A DNA stretch of 37,796 nucleotides from an uncultured Alphaproteobacteria bacterium (GTDB lineage Bacteria; Pseudomonadota; Alphaproteobacteria; RF32; CAG-239). Below are positions 1-7,119 of this stretch, in pieces; position 1 is the stretch's first letter, and each line of letters starts with the position of its first letter. Where the stretch lies: contig CALXTO010000012.1 in the NCBI GenBank assembly GCA_944391425.1, forward strand, positions 1 through 37,796. Reading direction: 5' to 3'. The notes beneath the pieces are model-generated. The model was not told the DNA's origin. It saw only the letters and a program-made list of their open reading frames with translations, and made no database searches. The position numbers and the translations under genes were made by a program.

Positions 1-134
1 GAGAAGTAGCGGAGTAATGCCCCTACTGCTTGTTAAAGGAAAATTCGGGGTGCTGTTTCCGAGATAGTGCAGGGAGAGAGCATCGCGGGTTCAACAGGAA
101 AGAGGAGAAGTAGCGGAGTAATGCCCCTACTGCT
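1..134. repeat. 30-base direct repeat, two copies, upstream of ffh
   Basis: An identical 30-base sequence occurs at 1-30 and at 105-134, starting GAGAAGTAGCGG and ending CCCCTACTGCT. Each copy contains a small inverted repeat (AGTAG ... CTACT), so it can fold as a hairpin. The second copy lies between a good ribosome binding site (AGGAG, 103-107) and the GTG start of ffh at 140. Each copy also contains an ATG opening a very short reading frame; the second of these (121-147) runs across the ffh start. The 104-base period suggests a truncated tandem repeat or a family of dispersed hairpin repeats. I saw no third copy in this window. Confidence 0.75.
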
Positions 135-139
135 AAGTA

Positions 140-1531
140 GTGTTTGAAGCGCTGACGGACAAATTGACGGCTGTTTTTAATAAAATCACTTCGCGCGGGG
201 TACTGAGCGAAGAGGATATTAACAACACCATGCGCGAAATCCGCATTGCTTTATTAGAAGCGGACGTTTCTTTGCCGGTTGTCAAAGATTTTATTGCCCA
301 TGTCAAAGAGCAGGCGTTGGGCGAGAAGGTTGTCCGCTCTATTCAGCCCGGGCAGATGGTGGTTAAAATCGTTCATGACGAATTGCTTAAGCTGCTGGAT
401 TCCGAAAACGGCGAACTGAACTTGCAGACGGTGCCTCCGGTTTGTATTTTGATGGTCGGGCTGCAGGGATCGGGTAAGACAACTTCTTCAGCCAAAATTG
501 CCCGCCGTTTGAGCCAAAAGAATAAGAAGAAAGTGCTGCTGGTTTCGCTGGATATTTACCGTCCGGCGGCACAGGAGCAATTGGCACAGCTGGCGCAGCA
601 GGTAGGCGTTGTCAGTCTGCCGGTTATCAAAGGTGAAAAGCCGGCCGCAACAACCAAACGAGCGCTGGAGTTTGCCAAAAAAGGCGGATTTGATGTAGTT
701 ATCCTTGATTCTGCCGGCCGCCAGCAGATTAATCAGGAACTGATGGATGAGGTCGTTGAGGTTAAAAAAATTGCCAACCCGGCGGAAGTCCTATTGGTTG
801 CTGATGCAATGATCGGGCAGGAAGCCTGTAATGTCGCCCGGGAGTTTAAGGAACAGGTCGGAGTAACCGGTTTGGTCTTGACCCGTATTGACGGTTCCAG
901 CCGCGCCGGAGCCGCCTTATCGATGAAAATGGTAGCCGGCGTGCCGATAAAATTTTTGGGCACCGGCGAAAAGACGGATGAGATTGAAGAGTTCCATGCC
1001 GACCGCCTGGCCGGTAGGATTTTAGGGCAGGGCGATGTTGTTTCTCTGGTAGAAAAAGCCATTGAAAACGTTGACCGCGAAGAAACCGAAAAAATGGCCG
1101 CCAAAATGATGAAGGGCCGTTTTGACTTGACTGACATGTTGGCGCAGTTAAGACAGGTTCAAAAACTGGGCTCGCTGGGGAGCATCATCGGTATGATTCC
1201 CGGATTGTCCAAGTTTAAAAATCAGATTGAAGCAGCCGGAGTCGGCGACAATCTGATCAAAAAACAGGAGGCGATTATTCTTTCCATGACAATGCAGGAA
1301 AGAAAAAATCCCGATATTATCAAAGCTTCCCGCAAGAAACGTATTGCGGCCGGCTCCGGAGTTGAAGTTCATGAGGTCAATAAGCTGCTCAAGTCTTATG
1401 AGCAGATGTCGGCCATGATGAAAAAAATGGGCAGAATGGGCGGTCCTAAGGGGATGCCCGGCCCGGCAATGTTAAAAAATTCTCCGCTGGGAAAAATGCT
1501 TGGCGGAGGCATGGGAAAATTCCCGTTTTGA
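140..1531 (+). CDS. ffh: Signal recognition particle GTPase Ffh (SRP54)
   Basis: Ffh binds signal sequences on nascent membrane proteins and, with 4.5S RNA and FtsY, delivers ribosomes to the SecYEG translocon. The 463-residue protein has the full NG-M layout: an N-terminal helical bundle, the P-loop GLQGSGKT at 107-114, DSAGR at 190-194 (usually DTAGR), TRIDG at 248-252 (usually TKxDG), then RILGQGD and a methionine-rich M domain ending in a Met/Gly-rich tail. The start is GTG at 140, giving the standard beginning MFEALTDKL. The AGGAG at 103-107 lies about 32 bases upstream of this start, much farther than usual, because a repeat copy is interposed. It leads the cluster rpsP-rimM-trmD-rplS. 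No SRP RNA gene was recognised nearby. Confidence 0.97.
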   Translation: MFEALTDKLTAVFNKITSRGVLSEEDINNTMREIRIALLEADVSLPVVKDFIAHVKEQALGEKVVRSIQPGQMVVKIVHDELLKLLDSENGELNLQTVPPVCILMVGLQGSGKTTSSAKIARRLSQKNKKKVLLVSLDIYRPAAQEQLAQLAQQVGVVSLPVIKGEKPAATTKRALEFAKKGGFDVVILDSAGRQQINQELMDEVVEVKKIANPAEVLLVADAMIGQEACNVAREFKEQVGVTGLVLTRIDGSSRAGAALSMKMVAGVPIKFLGTGEKTDEIEEFHADRLAGRILGQGDVVSLVEKAIENVDREETEKMAAKMMKGRFDLTDMLAQLRQVQKLGSLGSIIGMIPGLSKFKNQIEAAGVGDNLIKKQEAIILSMTMQERKNPDIIKASRKKRIAAGSGVEVHEVNKLLKSYEQMSAMMKKMGRMGGPKGMPGPAMLKNSPLGKMLGGGMGKFPF

Positions 1532-1554
1532 GTAACTAATTGAAAGGAAAATAA

Positions 1555-1974
1555 ATGTCAGTACGTATCAGACTGTCTCGTGGTGGTTCTAAAAAACGTC
1601 CGTTTTACAAGGTTGTTGCCGCTGATCAGCGCGCACCCCGTGACGGCCGCTTCATTGAAAGACTGGGGTCTTACAACCCGATGCTGCCGCAGGATCATGC
1701 AGATCGTTTCACTATTAACGAAGAACGTGTAAAATATTGGTTGTCCCAGGGTGCCCAGCCGACCGAAAGACTGCAGAAAATGTTGTCCACCCTTGGTTTG
1801 GTTGCTGCTCCGGCCACTCGTGAACAGCCCAGCAAGTCTGCTCCGAAAGCCAAAGCTCAGGAAAGATTGAAGGAAAAAGAAGAAAAAGCCAAAGCCGCCG
1901 CTGAAGCCGCTGCTCAGGCTGCCGCTGCTCCCGCCGAAGAAGCAGCCCCGGCTGAAGAAGCTTCTGCCGAATAG
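1555..1974 (+). CDS. rpsP: 30S ribosomal protein S16
   Basis: S16 is a small-subunit protein that binds the 16S rRNA 5' domain during assembly. The first 80 or so residues are the conserved domain (start [19 protein letters not shown], then [14 protein letters not shown] and the [13 protein letters not shown] segment). Residues from about 95 to 139 are a low-complexity tail of Ala, Lys and Glu. Such long tails are known in alphaproteobacterial S16 proteins and support the taxonomic reading. The ATG follows GAAAGGAAA. It starts 23 bases after ffh and is followed by rimM, as in many bacteria. Confidence 0.97.
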   Translation: MSVRIRLSRGGSKKRPFYKVVAADQRAPRDGRFIERLGSYNPMLPQDHADRFTINEERVKYWLSQGAQPTERLQKMLSTLGLVAAPATREQPSKSAPKAKAQERLKEKEEKAKAAAEAAAQAAAAPAEEAAPAEEASAE

Positions 1975-2007
1975 CAAATTATGAGTTGCCTTTGAGGATT
2001 TTATGAA

Positions 2008-2541
2008 ATGACCGCGGAAGGAAAAATTTGTTTGGGAGCCATTGTCGGGGTTCACGGCATCAGAGGAGAGGTAAAAGTTAAAAGCTTTACCGCTGATGAA
2101 AAGAACCTGACCCGGTACGGCCGTCTTTCCGACAAGGATGGAAACAGATTTTTCAATCTGAAAATTGCCGGACATTCCAAAGAACTGCTCCGTGTTAAAA
2201 TCCAAGGCGTTGACGACCGCAACCAGGCTGAAACCCTGATCGGCACCGGGCTTTATCTTGAACGGAGCCTGCTGCCGGAACTGGCGGAGGAAGAGTATTA
2301 TCACGCCGACCTGATCGGTCTGAAAGCTCTTAACGCCAAAGGAGAAGAGCTGGGATGCGTCAATGCTTTGTATAATTTTGGCGCCGGAGATTTGATTGAA
2401 ATCAAAATGGCTGATAACAGCCTGGAAATGCTTCCGTTCAAAAAAGAATACGTTCCGGTCATCAACATAAAAGACGGTTTTATTATTGTTGAAATGATGC
2501 ATTATGCTTCCGAGGACGGGGAGGAAACCCTTGAAAGTTAA
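2008..2541 (+). CDS. rimM: Ribosome maturation factor RimM
   Basis: RimM assists late assembly of the 30S head and binds S19. The 177-residue protein begins with the typical [18 protein letters not shown] segment of the N-terminal beta barrel and has a PRC-barrel second half ([13 protein letters not shown] onward, ending in [13 protein letters not shown]). The ATG at 2008 follows GAGGA at 1994-1998. An ATG at 2003 is followed directly by a stop, so it cannot be used. The 3' end overlaps the trmD start by 11 bases, which suggests translational coupling. Confidence 0.95.
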   Translation: MTAEGKICLGAIVGVHGIRGEVKVKSFTADEKNLTRYGRLSDKDGNRFFNLKIAGHSKELLRVKIQGVDDRNQAETLIGTGLYLERSLLPELAEEEYYHADLIGLKALNAKGEELGCVNALYNFGAGDLIEIKMADNSLEMLPFKKEYVPVINIKDGFIIVEMMHYASEDGEETLES

Positions 2542-3220
2542 GGTCTTGACGATTTTTCCGGAGCTTTTTCCGGGATTTTTGGGACATTCCTTAACCGGAA
2601 AAGCCCTTGATGAGGGCAAGTGGTCTTTAGAAGCAGTCAACATCAGGGATTTTGCTTTCGACAAGCACGGTTCTGTTGATGATACGCCGGTCGGCGGCGG
2701 TGCCGGAATGGTGATGCGCCCCGATGTATTGGGGGCGGCTCTTAAGGAGCATTACCACGGCGGCAGATTAATCAACATGTCTCCCCGGGGGCGTCCGCTG
2801 AATCAGCAATTGGTTCGCGAGCTGGCGTTGGAAGATGAGCTGACAATTATCTGCAGCCGCTTTGAGGGAATAGACGAACGCGTGTTGGAAGCTTTCGGCG
2901 CCGAAGACGTTTCCGTCGGGGATTATATCCTCACCGGAGGCGAGCAGGCCGCCCAGATTATGCTTGATGCCGTTATCCGGCTGCTTCCCGGCGTTTTGGG
3001 AAATGCAGAGTCGGCGGCGGAAGAAAGTTTTGAGGACAATCTTTTGGAATATCCGCAATATACCAAACCCGCGGTTTGGGAAGGAAAAAGCGTTCCGGAG
3101 GTTTTGCTCAGCGGGCATCATAAAAACATTGCCGACTGGAGATTACGGGAGGCGCAAAAGGCAACGGAGGCCAGACGGCCTGATTTGTGGAAAAAATATC
3201 TTGATTCTAAAAAGAATTAG
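2531..3220 (+). CDS. trmD: tRNA (guanine37-N1)-methyltransferase TrmD
   Basis: TrmD methylates G37 next to the anticodon using S-adenosylmethionine and prevents frameshifting. The start is most likely TTG at 2531: it is preceded by GGGGAGG at 2518-2524 at normal spacing and gives the family N-terminus (M)[14 protein letters not shown], 229 residues. An in-frame start at 2504 would add nine atypical residues. Visible motifs are SPRGRPLNQ, the SAM-knot segment [19 protein letters not shown], and the C-terminal substrate region [19 protein letters not shown] with [11 protein letters not shown]. The start lies within the end of rimM. Confidence 0.95.
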   Translation: MKVKVLTIFPELFPGFLGHSLTGKALDEGKWSLEAVNIRDFAFDKHGSVDDTPVGGGAGMVMRPDVLGAALKEHYHGGRLINMSPRGRPLNQQLVRELALEDELTIICSRFEGIDERVLEAFGAEDVSVGDYILTGGEQAAQIMLDAVIRLLPGVLGNAESAAEESFEDNLLEYPQYTKPAVWEGKSVPEVLLSGHHKNIADWRLREAQKATEARRPDLWKKYLDSKKN

Positions 3221-3260
3221 GTGTAAAAGCTAACAAAATACTTATAAAAGGGTAAAACTG

Positions 3261-3665
3261 ATGAACATTATTGAAAATATCGAAAAAGAGCAGATGGCTA
3301 AGCTCATGGAAGGCAAAAACATTCCGAACTTTAAGCCCGGCGATACCTTGAAGGTTCATACCAAGGTTAAGGAAGGCGACCGTGAACGTATTCAGGTTTA
3401 TGAAGGCGTTTGCATTGCCCGCAAGAACGACGGTTTGAATTCTTCTTTCACCGTTCGCAAAATTTCGTTTGGCGAAGGCGTTGAACGTGTGTTCCCGCTG
3501 TATTCTCCGAATGTAGCCAAAATTGAAGTTGCCCGCATCGGTAAAGTCCGTCGTGCGAAGTTGTACTTCCTGCGCGCTTTGCGCGGCCGTTCGGCTCGTA
3601 TTGCCGACGATTTGGCCGCTGCTGCCAAAGCCCGTGAAGAGGCTGCTGCTCAGGAAAGCAAATAA
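3261..3665 (+). CDS. rplS: 50S ribosomal protein L19
   Basis: L19 sits at the 30S-50S interface. The 134-residue protein has the expected core: [28 protein letters not shown], then [22 protein letters not shown] and the basic [20 protein letters not shown]. It has a short Ala/Glu/Lys-rich tail. The ATG follows AAAGGG. It is the last gene of the ffh cluster and is closed by a strong terminator 20 bases downstream. Confidence 0.97.
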   Translation: MNIIENIEKEQMAKLMEGKNIPNFKPGDTLKVHTKVKEGDRERIQVYEGVCIARKNDGLNSSFTVRKISFGEGVERVFPLYSPNVAKIEVARIGKVRRAKLYFLRALRGRSARIADDLAAAAKAREEAAAQESK

Positions 3666-3685
3666 GCTTTTAGAACAGAAGAATA

Positions 3686-3720
3686 AAGAACCCCGCCAAC
3701 CGGCGGGGTTCTTGTTTTCA
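3686..3720 (+). terminator. Intrinsic terminator after rplS, probably bidirectional
   Basis: A perfect 12-base-pair stem (AAGAACCCCGCC at 3686-3697, loop AACC, mate at 3702-3713) is followed by GTTTTCATT. On the - strand the same hairpin is followed by TTTATTCTT, so it can also stop transcripts leaving the convergent lipoprotein gene. Confidence 0.9.
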
Positions 3721-3751
3721 TTATTAAAAATGCGCGACATAAAATAATATG

Positions 3752-4333
3752 TTATTGGAAATCAAATTCCGCAGCCAGATCAAGTTCAGTATCTGATTTT
3801 TGAATCAGGGAGGCAATCCGGTTTGCCTCATAACCGCTCAAGTTGCTTAAAGCCTGCGTATATTCGCCGTTTCTGCCGGCGGCAGTTTCGATTTTCAATT
3901 CATCAAAATTATACAGCGCAAAACGTTTGGCAGCGGTTTCTTTTTCAAAAAGTTTTTGCTGTGCAGCACTCATGCCCTTGGGTTCCATTTGAATATATAT
4001 ATTATCGTTGCGGTATTCCCACACGCCGCCGGACAGGGCATCGGTCGACCAGCTGTATATCCCGACCAGATTCCAATAGGAAGTGCGGTTGATAGTTGAG
4101 CGTAAAATGATTGTTTTGTCTTCATAACCTTTGTGTTTGGCGACAATTTGGATACTGTCGCTGGTGCGGTCGATTTCGGTTGAGCAGGGAGCGGTGCAGG
4201 TTTCCAGACCGTCAATGTAAATTTTGGTGTTGGGCACGCTGGCACTAAAAGTAATTTTTTGCGTCGTACCGTTGAATATTGTTCCGCAAGCGGCCAAAGC
4301 GAGGGTAGTGGTAAGAATAAGCGTTTTTTTCAT
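3752..4333 (-). CDS. Small lipoprotein with PEGA-like segment
   Basis: The 193-residue protein has a clear lipoprotein signal: MKK, a hydrophobic stretch and the lipobox LAAC with Cys16 followed by Gly. It is predicted to be lipid-anchored. Residues 28-75 (KITFSASVPNTKIYIDG, a Cys pair at 45 and 49, then a KHKGYEDKTI segment) resemble the PEGA-type beta domain seen in surface and periplasmic proteins. The C-terminal third is helical and acidic and is not recognised. The ATG follows an AGGA site. The gene lies about 30 bases after an intrinsic terminator, so it either has its own start signals or depends on readthrough of that element. Function unknown. Confidence 0.8.
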   Translation of the reverse strand: MKKTLILTTTLALAACGTIFNGTTQKITFSASVPNTKIYIDGLETCTAPCSTEIDRTSDSIQIVAKHKGYEDKTIILRSTINRTSYWNLVGIYSWSTDALSGGVWEYRNDNIYIQMEPKGMSAAQQKLFEKETAAKRFALYNFDELKIETAAGRNGEYTQALSNLSGYEANRIASLIQKSDTELDLAAEFDFQ

Positions 4334-4361
4334 CGTTGCATCCTGTTTTATTTATAGACCA

Positions 4362-4393
4362 ATAAAAAACCCGCTTTTGCAAACAAAGGCGGG
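4362..4393 (-). terminator. Intrinsic terminator between the structured RNA candidate and the lipoprotein gene
   Basis: Read on the - strand, an imperfect stem based on CCCGC ... GCGGG (4389-4393 and 4370-4374, with flanking pairs) is followed by TTTTTT and ATT. It begins only six bases after the closing stem of the structured element at 4400-4538. It ends about 30 bases before the lipoprotein start codon. Confidence 0.75.
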
Positions 4394-4399
4394 CGGATG

Positions 4400-4538
4400 C
4401 TAGAAAACCGTTCGTACATAGACGGCTCGGCTTATTTGGCTGAGCCTTATTCGCCGACATCCGTCCATAATAGACATAGATGTCGGTATTAAATTTTTAG
4501 CCGTATACCATCGGCTATGTACGAAAAGGGTTTCCTAG
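4400..4538 (-). ncRNA. Candidate structured RNA with four-way-junction fold
   Basis: The element is closed by a long interrupted stem: CTAG/AAACC outer pairs, then ten perfect pairs (TCGTACATAG with its mate), using 4400-4420 and 4515-4538. Inside, on the - strand, are three further hairpins: AGCCG ... CGGCT (about 4497-4514), CCGACATC ... GATGTCGG (about 4453-4485) and GGCTC ... GAGCC (about 4422-4444). An intrinsic terminator follows on the - strand, so the likely transcript runs leftward. It could be a free-standing small RNA, a cis-regulatory leader of the lipoprotein gene, or a small mobile element with terminal inverted repeats. I do not recognise it as 6S, SRP, tmRNA or RNase P RNA. 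Confidence 0.5.
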
Positions 4539-4551
4539 GCCCTGAGCATAT

Positions 4552-4584
4552 CAAAAAAATATGCCTAAATCGAGTTTAGGCATA
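4552..4584 (-). terminator. Intrinsic terminator of hisS
   Basis: A perfect ten-pair stem (TATGCCTAAA at 4560-4569, five-base loop, mate at 4575-4584) is followed on the - strand by seven or eight Ts (A run at 4552-4559). It sits 27 bases after the hisS stop codon. Confidence 0.9.
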
Positions 4585-4610
4585 AAAAGCATGAAAAGCA
4601 AGGATTATTT

Positions 4611-5915
4611 TTAGAAACGGATTTGTTTAATCAGTTCATCCGGAGCAAACAGGTTTTGTTCGCCTGTTGCCATGTTTTTCAGGGTATAGGTACCGCTGGC
4701 GGCTTCTTCCTCGCCGATAATGACCAGATAGGGAATTTTGATTTTGTTGGCATATTCCATTTTCTTTTTGAATTTGCAGTCGCGCAGCATAATGTCGGCA
4801 GCAATGCCGTTCTGACGCAATATCCCGCATAAGTGAACGGCTTGGTCGGCAAAATCGGGGCTTTGAGTAATCACCAATGCTTTATTCGGGGTCGGGCCGC
4901 CGATTTTCAGCAGGTTATTGGCGCGCAACTGATCAAACAGGCGGGTCAGACCGATAGAAATGCCTACACCGGGGAACTTCTTGTCCATGAATACGCTGGA
5001 GAGATTATCGTAACGGCCGCCGGAACAGACGGAACCGAACTGCGGGTATTCGTCAAAAAAGGTTTCATAAACCGTTCCGGTATAATAGTCCAGCCCGCGG
5101 GTAATGCTCAGGTCAATTTGTATGTTATCGGGATTTATGCCGAGATTCAGTGCCTGACTGATAACCGTTTTCAATTCGTTCAAACCGCTGCGGTAATTTT
5201 CGCTTTCAATTTTTAAATCTTCAAGTTTTGCTATAATTTGGCTGTTTGAGCCTTTGATTTTTATAAATTCAAGCAGTTTGCGGTTTTTATCCTCCGGCAA
5301 ACCCAAATCACCAAGTTCACCAAGAAAAGCTTCTTCGGGAATCTTTTTGATTTTGTCGACCAGACGCAAGACGTCAACTGTTTTGTCGGCAATGTTCAGG
5401 CTTTCCAAAAAGCCGGACAGCAGTTTGCGGTTATTGAGATAAATCTTGAAAGCCGGCAGTTCCAGCTTGTTAAATACCGTATAAATGACAGCCAGAACCT
5501 CTGCATCATAAACAATGTTCAGTTCATCGCGGTCAATAATGTCGATATCGCACTGGTAAAATTCCCGAAAACGCCCTTTCTGCGGGCGCTCGCCGCGGTA
5601 AACCTTGCCGATCTGATAGCGTTTGAAAGGAAAAGTCAGGCTGTTGTTGTAAAGCGCGACATATTTGGCCAGAGGCACCGTCAGGTCAAAACGCATGGCC
5701 AGGTCGGTATCGCCTTTTTTAAATTCATAAATTTGTTTCTCGGTATCACCGCCGGATTTGGAGAGCAAGACCTCCGCCAGTTCCAAAACCGGCGTGTCCA
5801 AAGGGGCAAAACCGAACAACTCGTAAGTATGGGCAATGACGGCTTTCATCTTTTCCATTACAATTTGTTCTTCGGGCAAAAGTTCCATAAAGCCCTGCAA
5901 TGTACGCGCCGTCAT
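4611..5915 (-). CDS. hisS: Histidyl-tRNA synthetase
   Basis: This class II aminoacyl-tRNA synthetase charges tRNA-His in the cytosol. In the 434 residues the motifs appear in order: RFDLTVP at 75-81, motif 2 VYRGERPQKGRFREFYQCD at about 105-123, the histidine-specific RGLDYYTG at 273-280, SGGRYDNL at 298-305 and motif 3 around 316-326 (GVGISIGLTRLF). The C-terminal anticodon-binding domain starts near 345. The length is normal for bacterial HisRS. The ATG is preceded by AAAGGATG. It is a single-gene unit with its own terminator, divergent from the asd-like gene. Confidence 0.97.
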   Translation of the reverse strand: MTARTLQGFMELLPEEQIVMEKMKAVIAHTYELFGFAPLDTPVLELAEVLLSKSGGDTEKQIYEFKKGDTDLAMRFDLTVPLAKYVALYNNSLTFPFKRYQIGKVYRGERPQKGRFREFYQCDIDIIDRDELNIVYDAEVLAVIYTVFNKLELPAFKIYLNNRKLLSGFLESLNIADKTVDVLRLVDKIKKIPEEAFLGELGDLGLPEDKNRKLLEFIKIKGSNSQIIAKLEDLKIESENYRSGLNELKTVISQALNLGINPDNIQIDLSITRGLDYYTGTVYETFFDEYPQFGSVCSGGRYDNLSSVFMDKKFPGVGISIGLTRLFDQLRANNLLKIGGPTPNKALVITQSPDFADQAVHLCGILRQNGIAADIMLRDCKFKKKMEYANKIKIPYLVIIGEEEAASGTYTLKNMATGEQNLFAPDELIKQIRF

Positions 5916-5951
5916 TTTGTCATCCTTTGTTTAAGTTAAAAACCGGTTTCT

Positions 5952-5981
5952 AATTAAGCCTCAAAAAGCCCGTCTTGTCAA
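5952..5981 (-). promoter_or_regulatory. Possible hisS promoter
   Basis: On the - strand there is a perfect TTGACA (-35, 5981-5976), an 18-base spacer and TTAATT (-10, 5957-5952), placed 37 bases upstream of the hisS start. The -10 is weak, so this is a suggestion only. Confidence 0.35.
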
Positions 5982-6027
5982 GGTTAAAGGCAAACGGAAA
6001 AAAATATCCCCCTCCGGCATAAGAAGC

Positions 6028-6057
6028 TTGTATTTTTTTCCGGAAAAATGCTATTAT
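6028..6057 (+). promoter_or_regulatory. Possible promoter of the asd-like gene
   Basis: TTGTAT (6028-6033), 18-base spacer, TATTAT (6052-6057), placed 38 bases before the ATG at 6096. The match is moderate, and the region is AT-rich, which makes chance matches likely. Confidence 0.4.
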
Positions 6058-6095
6058 CTTTTTCAAAATACAGCTTTATGAAAAAGGAATAAAAA

Positions 6096-7100
6096 ATGAA
6101 AAAAATTGCAGTCGTCGGTGTTGAAGAAGGGATTGGCCGGGAGATTCTGAATTTATTGGCCGAACAGGGCGTAAAATCAGGAGAGGTTGCGGCGTTAGAG
6201 CCCCGTTCCGCATTGGGAAACATGGTTTCTTTCGGCGAAGAGGAAGATATTGACATTCTCGGCCTTGACGGTTTTGATTTTAAAACGGTTAGAACGGTCG
6301 TTTTTGCCGTTTCTGCCGATGTCGCCAAAAAATATATTCCGGCGGCTTTGTCTGCCGGCGCCAAAATCATTGATTGCTCCGGAGCCATGCAGGGGGAGGC
6401 GGACGTGCCGATGGTTGTGAACGGCATTAACGATGCCGAAATTGCCGGCGCCAAACGCGGCATTATTGCGGTACCTGCGCCGGAGGTTATGCAAATGCTG
6501 ATCCCTTTGCAGAAGATTCACCGGGAATACGGTGTTAAACGTCTGGTCATTTCTACCTATGCGTCGACTTCTTTTTACGGGCGGCCGGCAATGGACGAAT
6601 TGTTTAATCAGACCCGCCGCATTTTTATGAACGAAACCCTGGCTGATGACAAAGCCGTTTTCCATAAGCAGATTGCCTTTAACGTGATTCCGCATGTCGG
6701 CGATTTTATCGGTGAAGAAACTTTGTGCGAATGGGCATTTAACGCCCAGAGCAAACAGGTCTTGGGCAGCGGAGTTAAGGTCCACGCCAACTGTGCGGTG
6801 ATTCCCGCCTTTATCGGTTCGGCCCAGTTTATAAATGTTGAGTGCGGCAAAGAAATTGAGGTGGATGAAGCCCGCCGCCTGATTAAAAATGTTCCGGGCG
6901 TAATTGTTTTTGACAAGCAGACGGACGGCGGATATGTTACGCTCAATGATGTTCAGGGCGAAAATGACATTTATGTCAGCCGTCTGCGCCAGGACAACAG
7001 CGTCGACAGCGGCATCAGCTTTTGGTGTGTGGCCGACAACATGCGGGCCACTGCCGTAAACATACTGGCATTGGCCGCTCAGCTTGAAAAGCAGGCATAA
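6096..7100 (+). CDS. Aspartate-semialdehyde-dehydrogenase-like protein lacking catalytic residues
   Basis: The 334-residue protein follows the ASADH fold from end to end: an N-terminal Rossmann region, a DCSGAMQGEADVPMVV segment, a VISTYASTSFYGRPAMDEL segment, FNVIPHVGDF, and a C-terminal SFWCVADNMRATAVN segment. Where true enzymes have NPNCST with the catalytic Cys, this protein has VPAPEV (126-131, Pro129 at the Cys position). Where they have GHS with the active-site His, it has GSA (241-243). It is therefore unlikely to be the biosynthetic Asd. It resembles the catalytically dead USG-1-type paralogues in layout. The dinucleotide loop is also altered (GVEEGIG). The mscS-type gene follows after 19 bases and is probably in the same transcript. 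Role unknown. Confidence 0.85.
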   Translation: MKKIAVVGVEEGIGREILNLLAEQGVKSGEVAALEPRSALGNMVSFGEEEDIDILGLDGFDFKTVRTVVFAVSADVAKKYIPAALSAGAKIIDCSGAMQGEADVPMVVNGINDAEIAGAKRGIIAVPAPEVMQMLIPLQKIHREYGVKRLVISTYASTSFYGRPAMDELFNQTRRIFMNETLADDKAVFHKQIAFNVIPHVGDFIGEETLCEWAFNAQSKQVLGSGVKVHANCAVIPAFIGSAQFINVECGKEIEVDEARRLIKNVPGVIVFDKQTDGGYVTLNDVQGENDIYVSRLRQDNSVDSGISFWCVADNMRATAVNILALAAQLEKQA

Positions 7101-7119
7101 CCTGACAGGGGAAACGGAT

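Noticed and set aside
1..139. SRP RNA gene (ffs) or partial tRNA upstream of ffh
   Set aside because: There is no GGAA/AGCA-type SRP core, and the tRNA-like GGGTTCAAC at 87-95 lacks matching acceptor, D and anticodon arms.
1558..2664. Long - strand reading frame opposite rpsP-rimM-trmD
   Set aside because: It is antisense to three conserved genes, has low-complexity Phe/Gly/Ser content and no start signal.
5984..6463. - strand frame opposite the asd-like gene
   Set aside because: Its composition is that of a shadow frame, with no conserved motif and no ribosome site.
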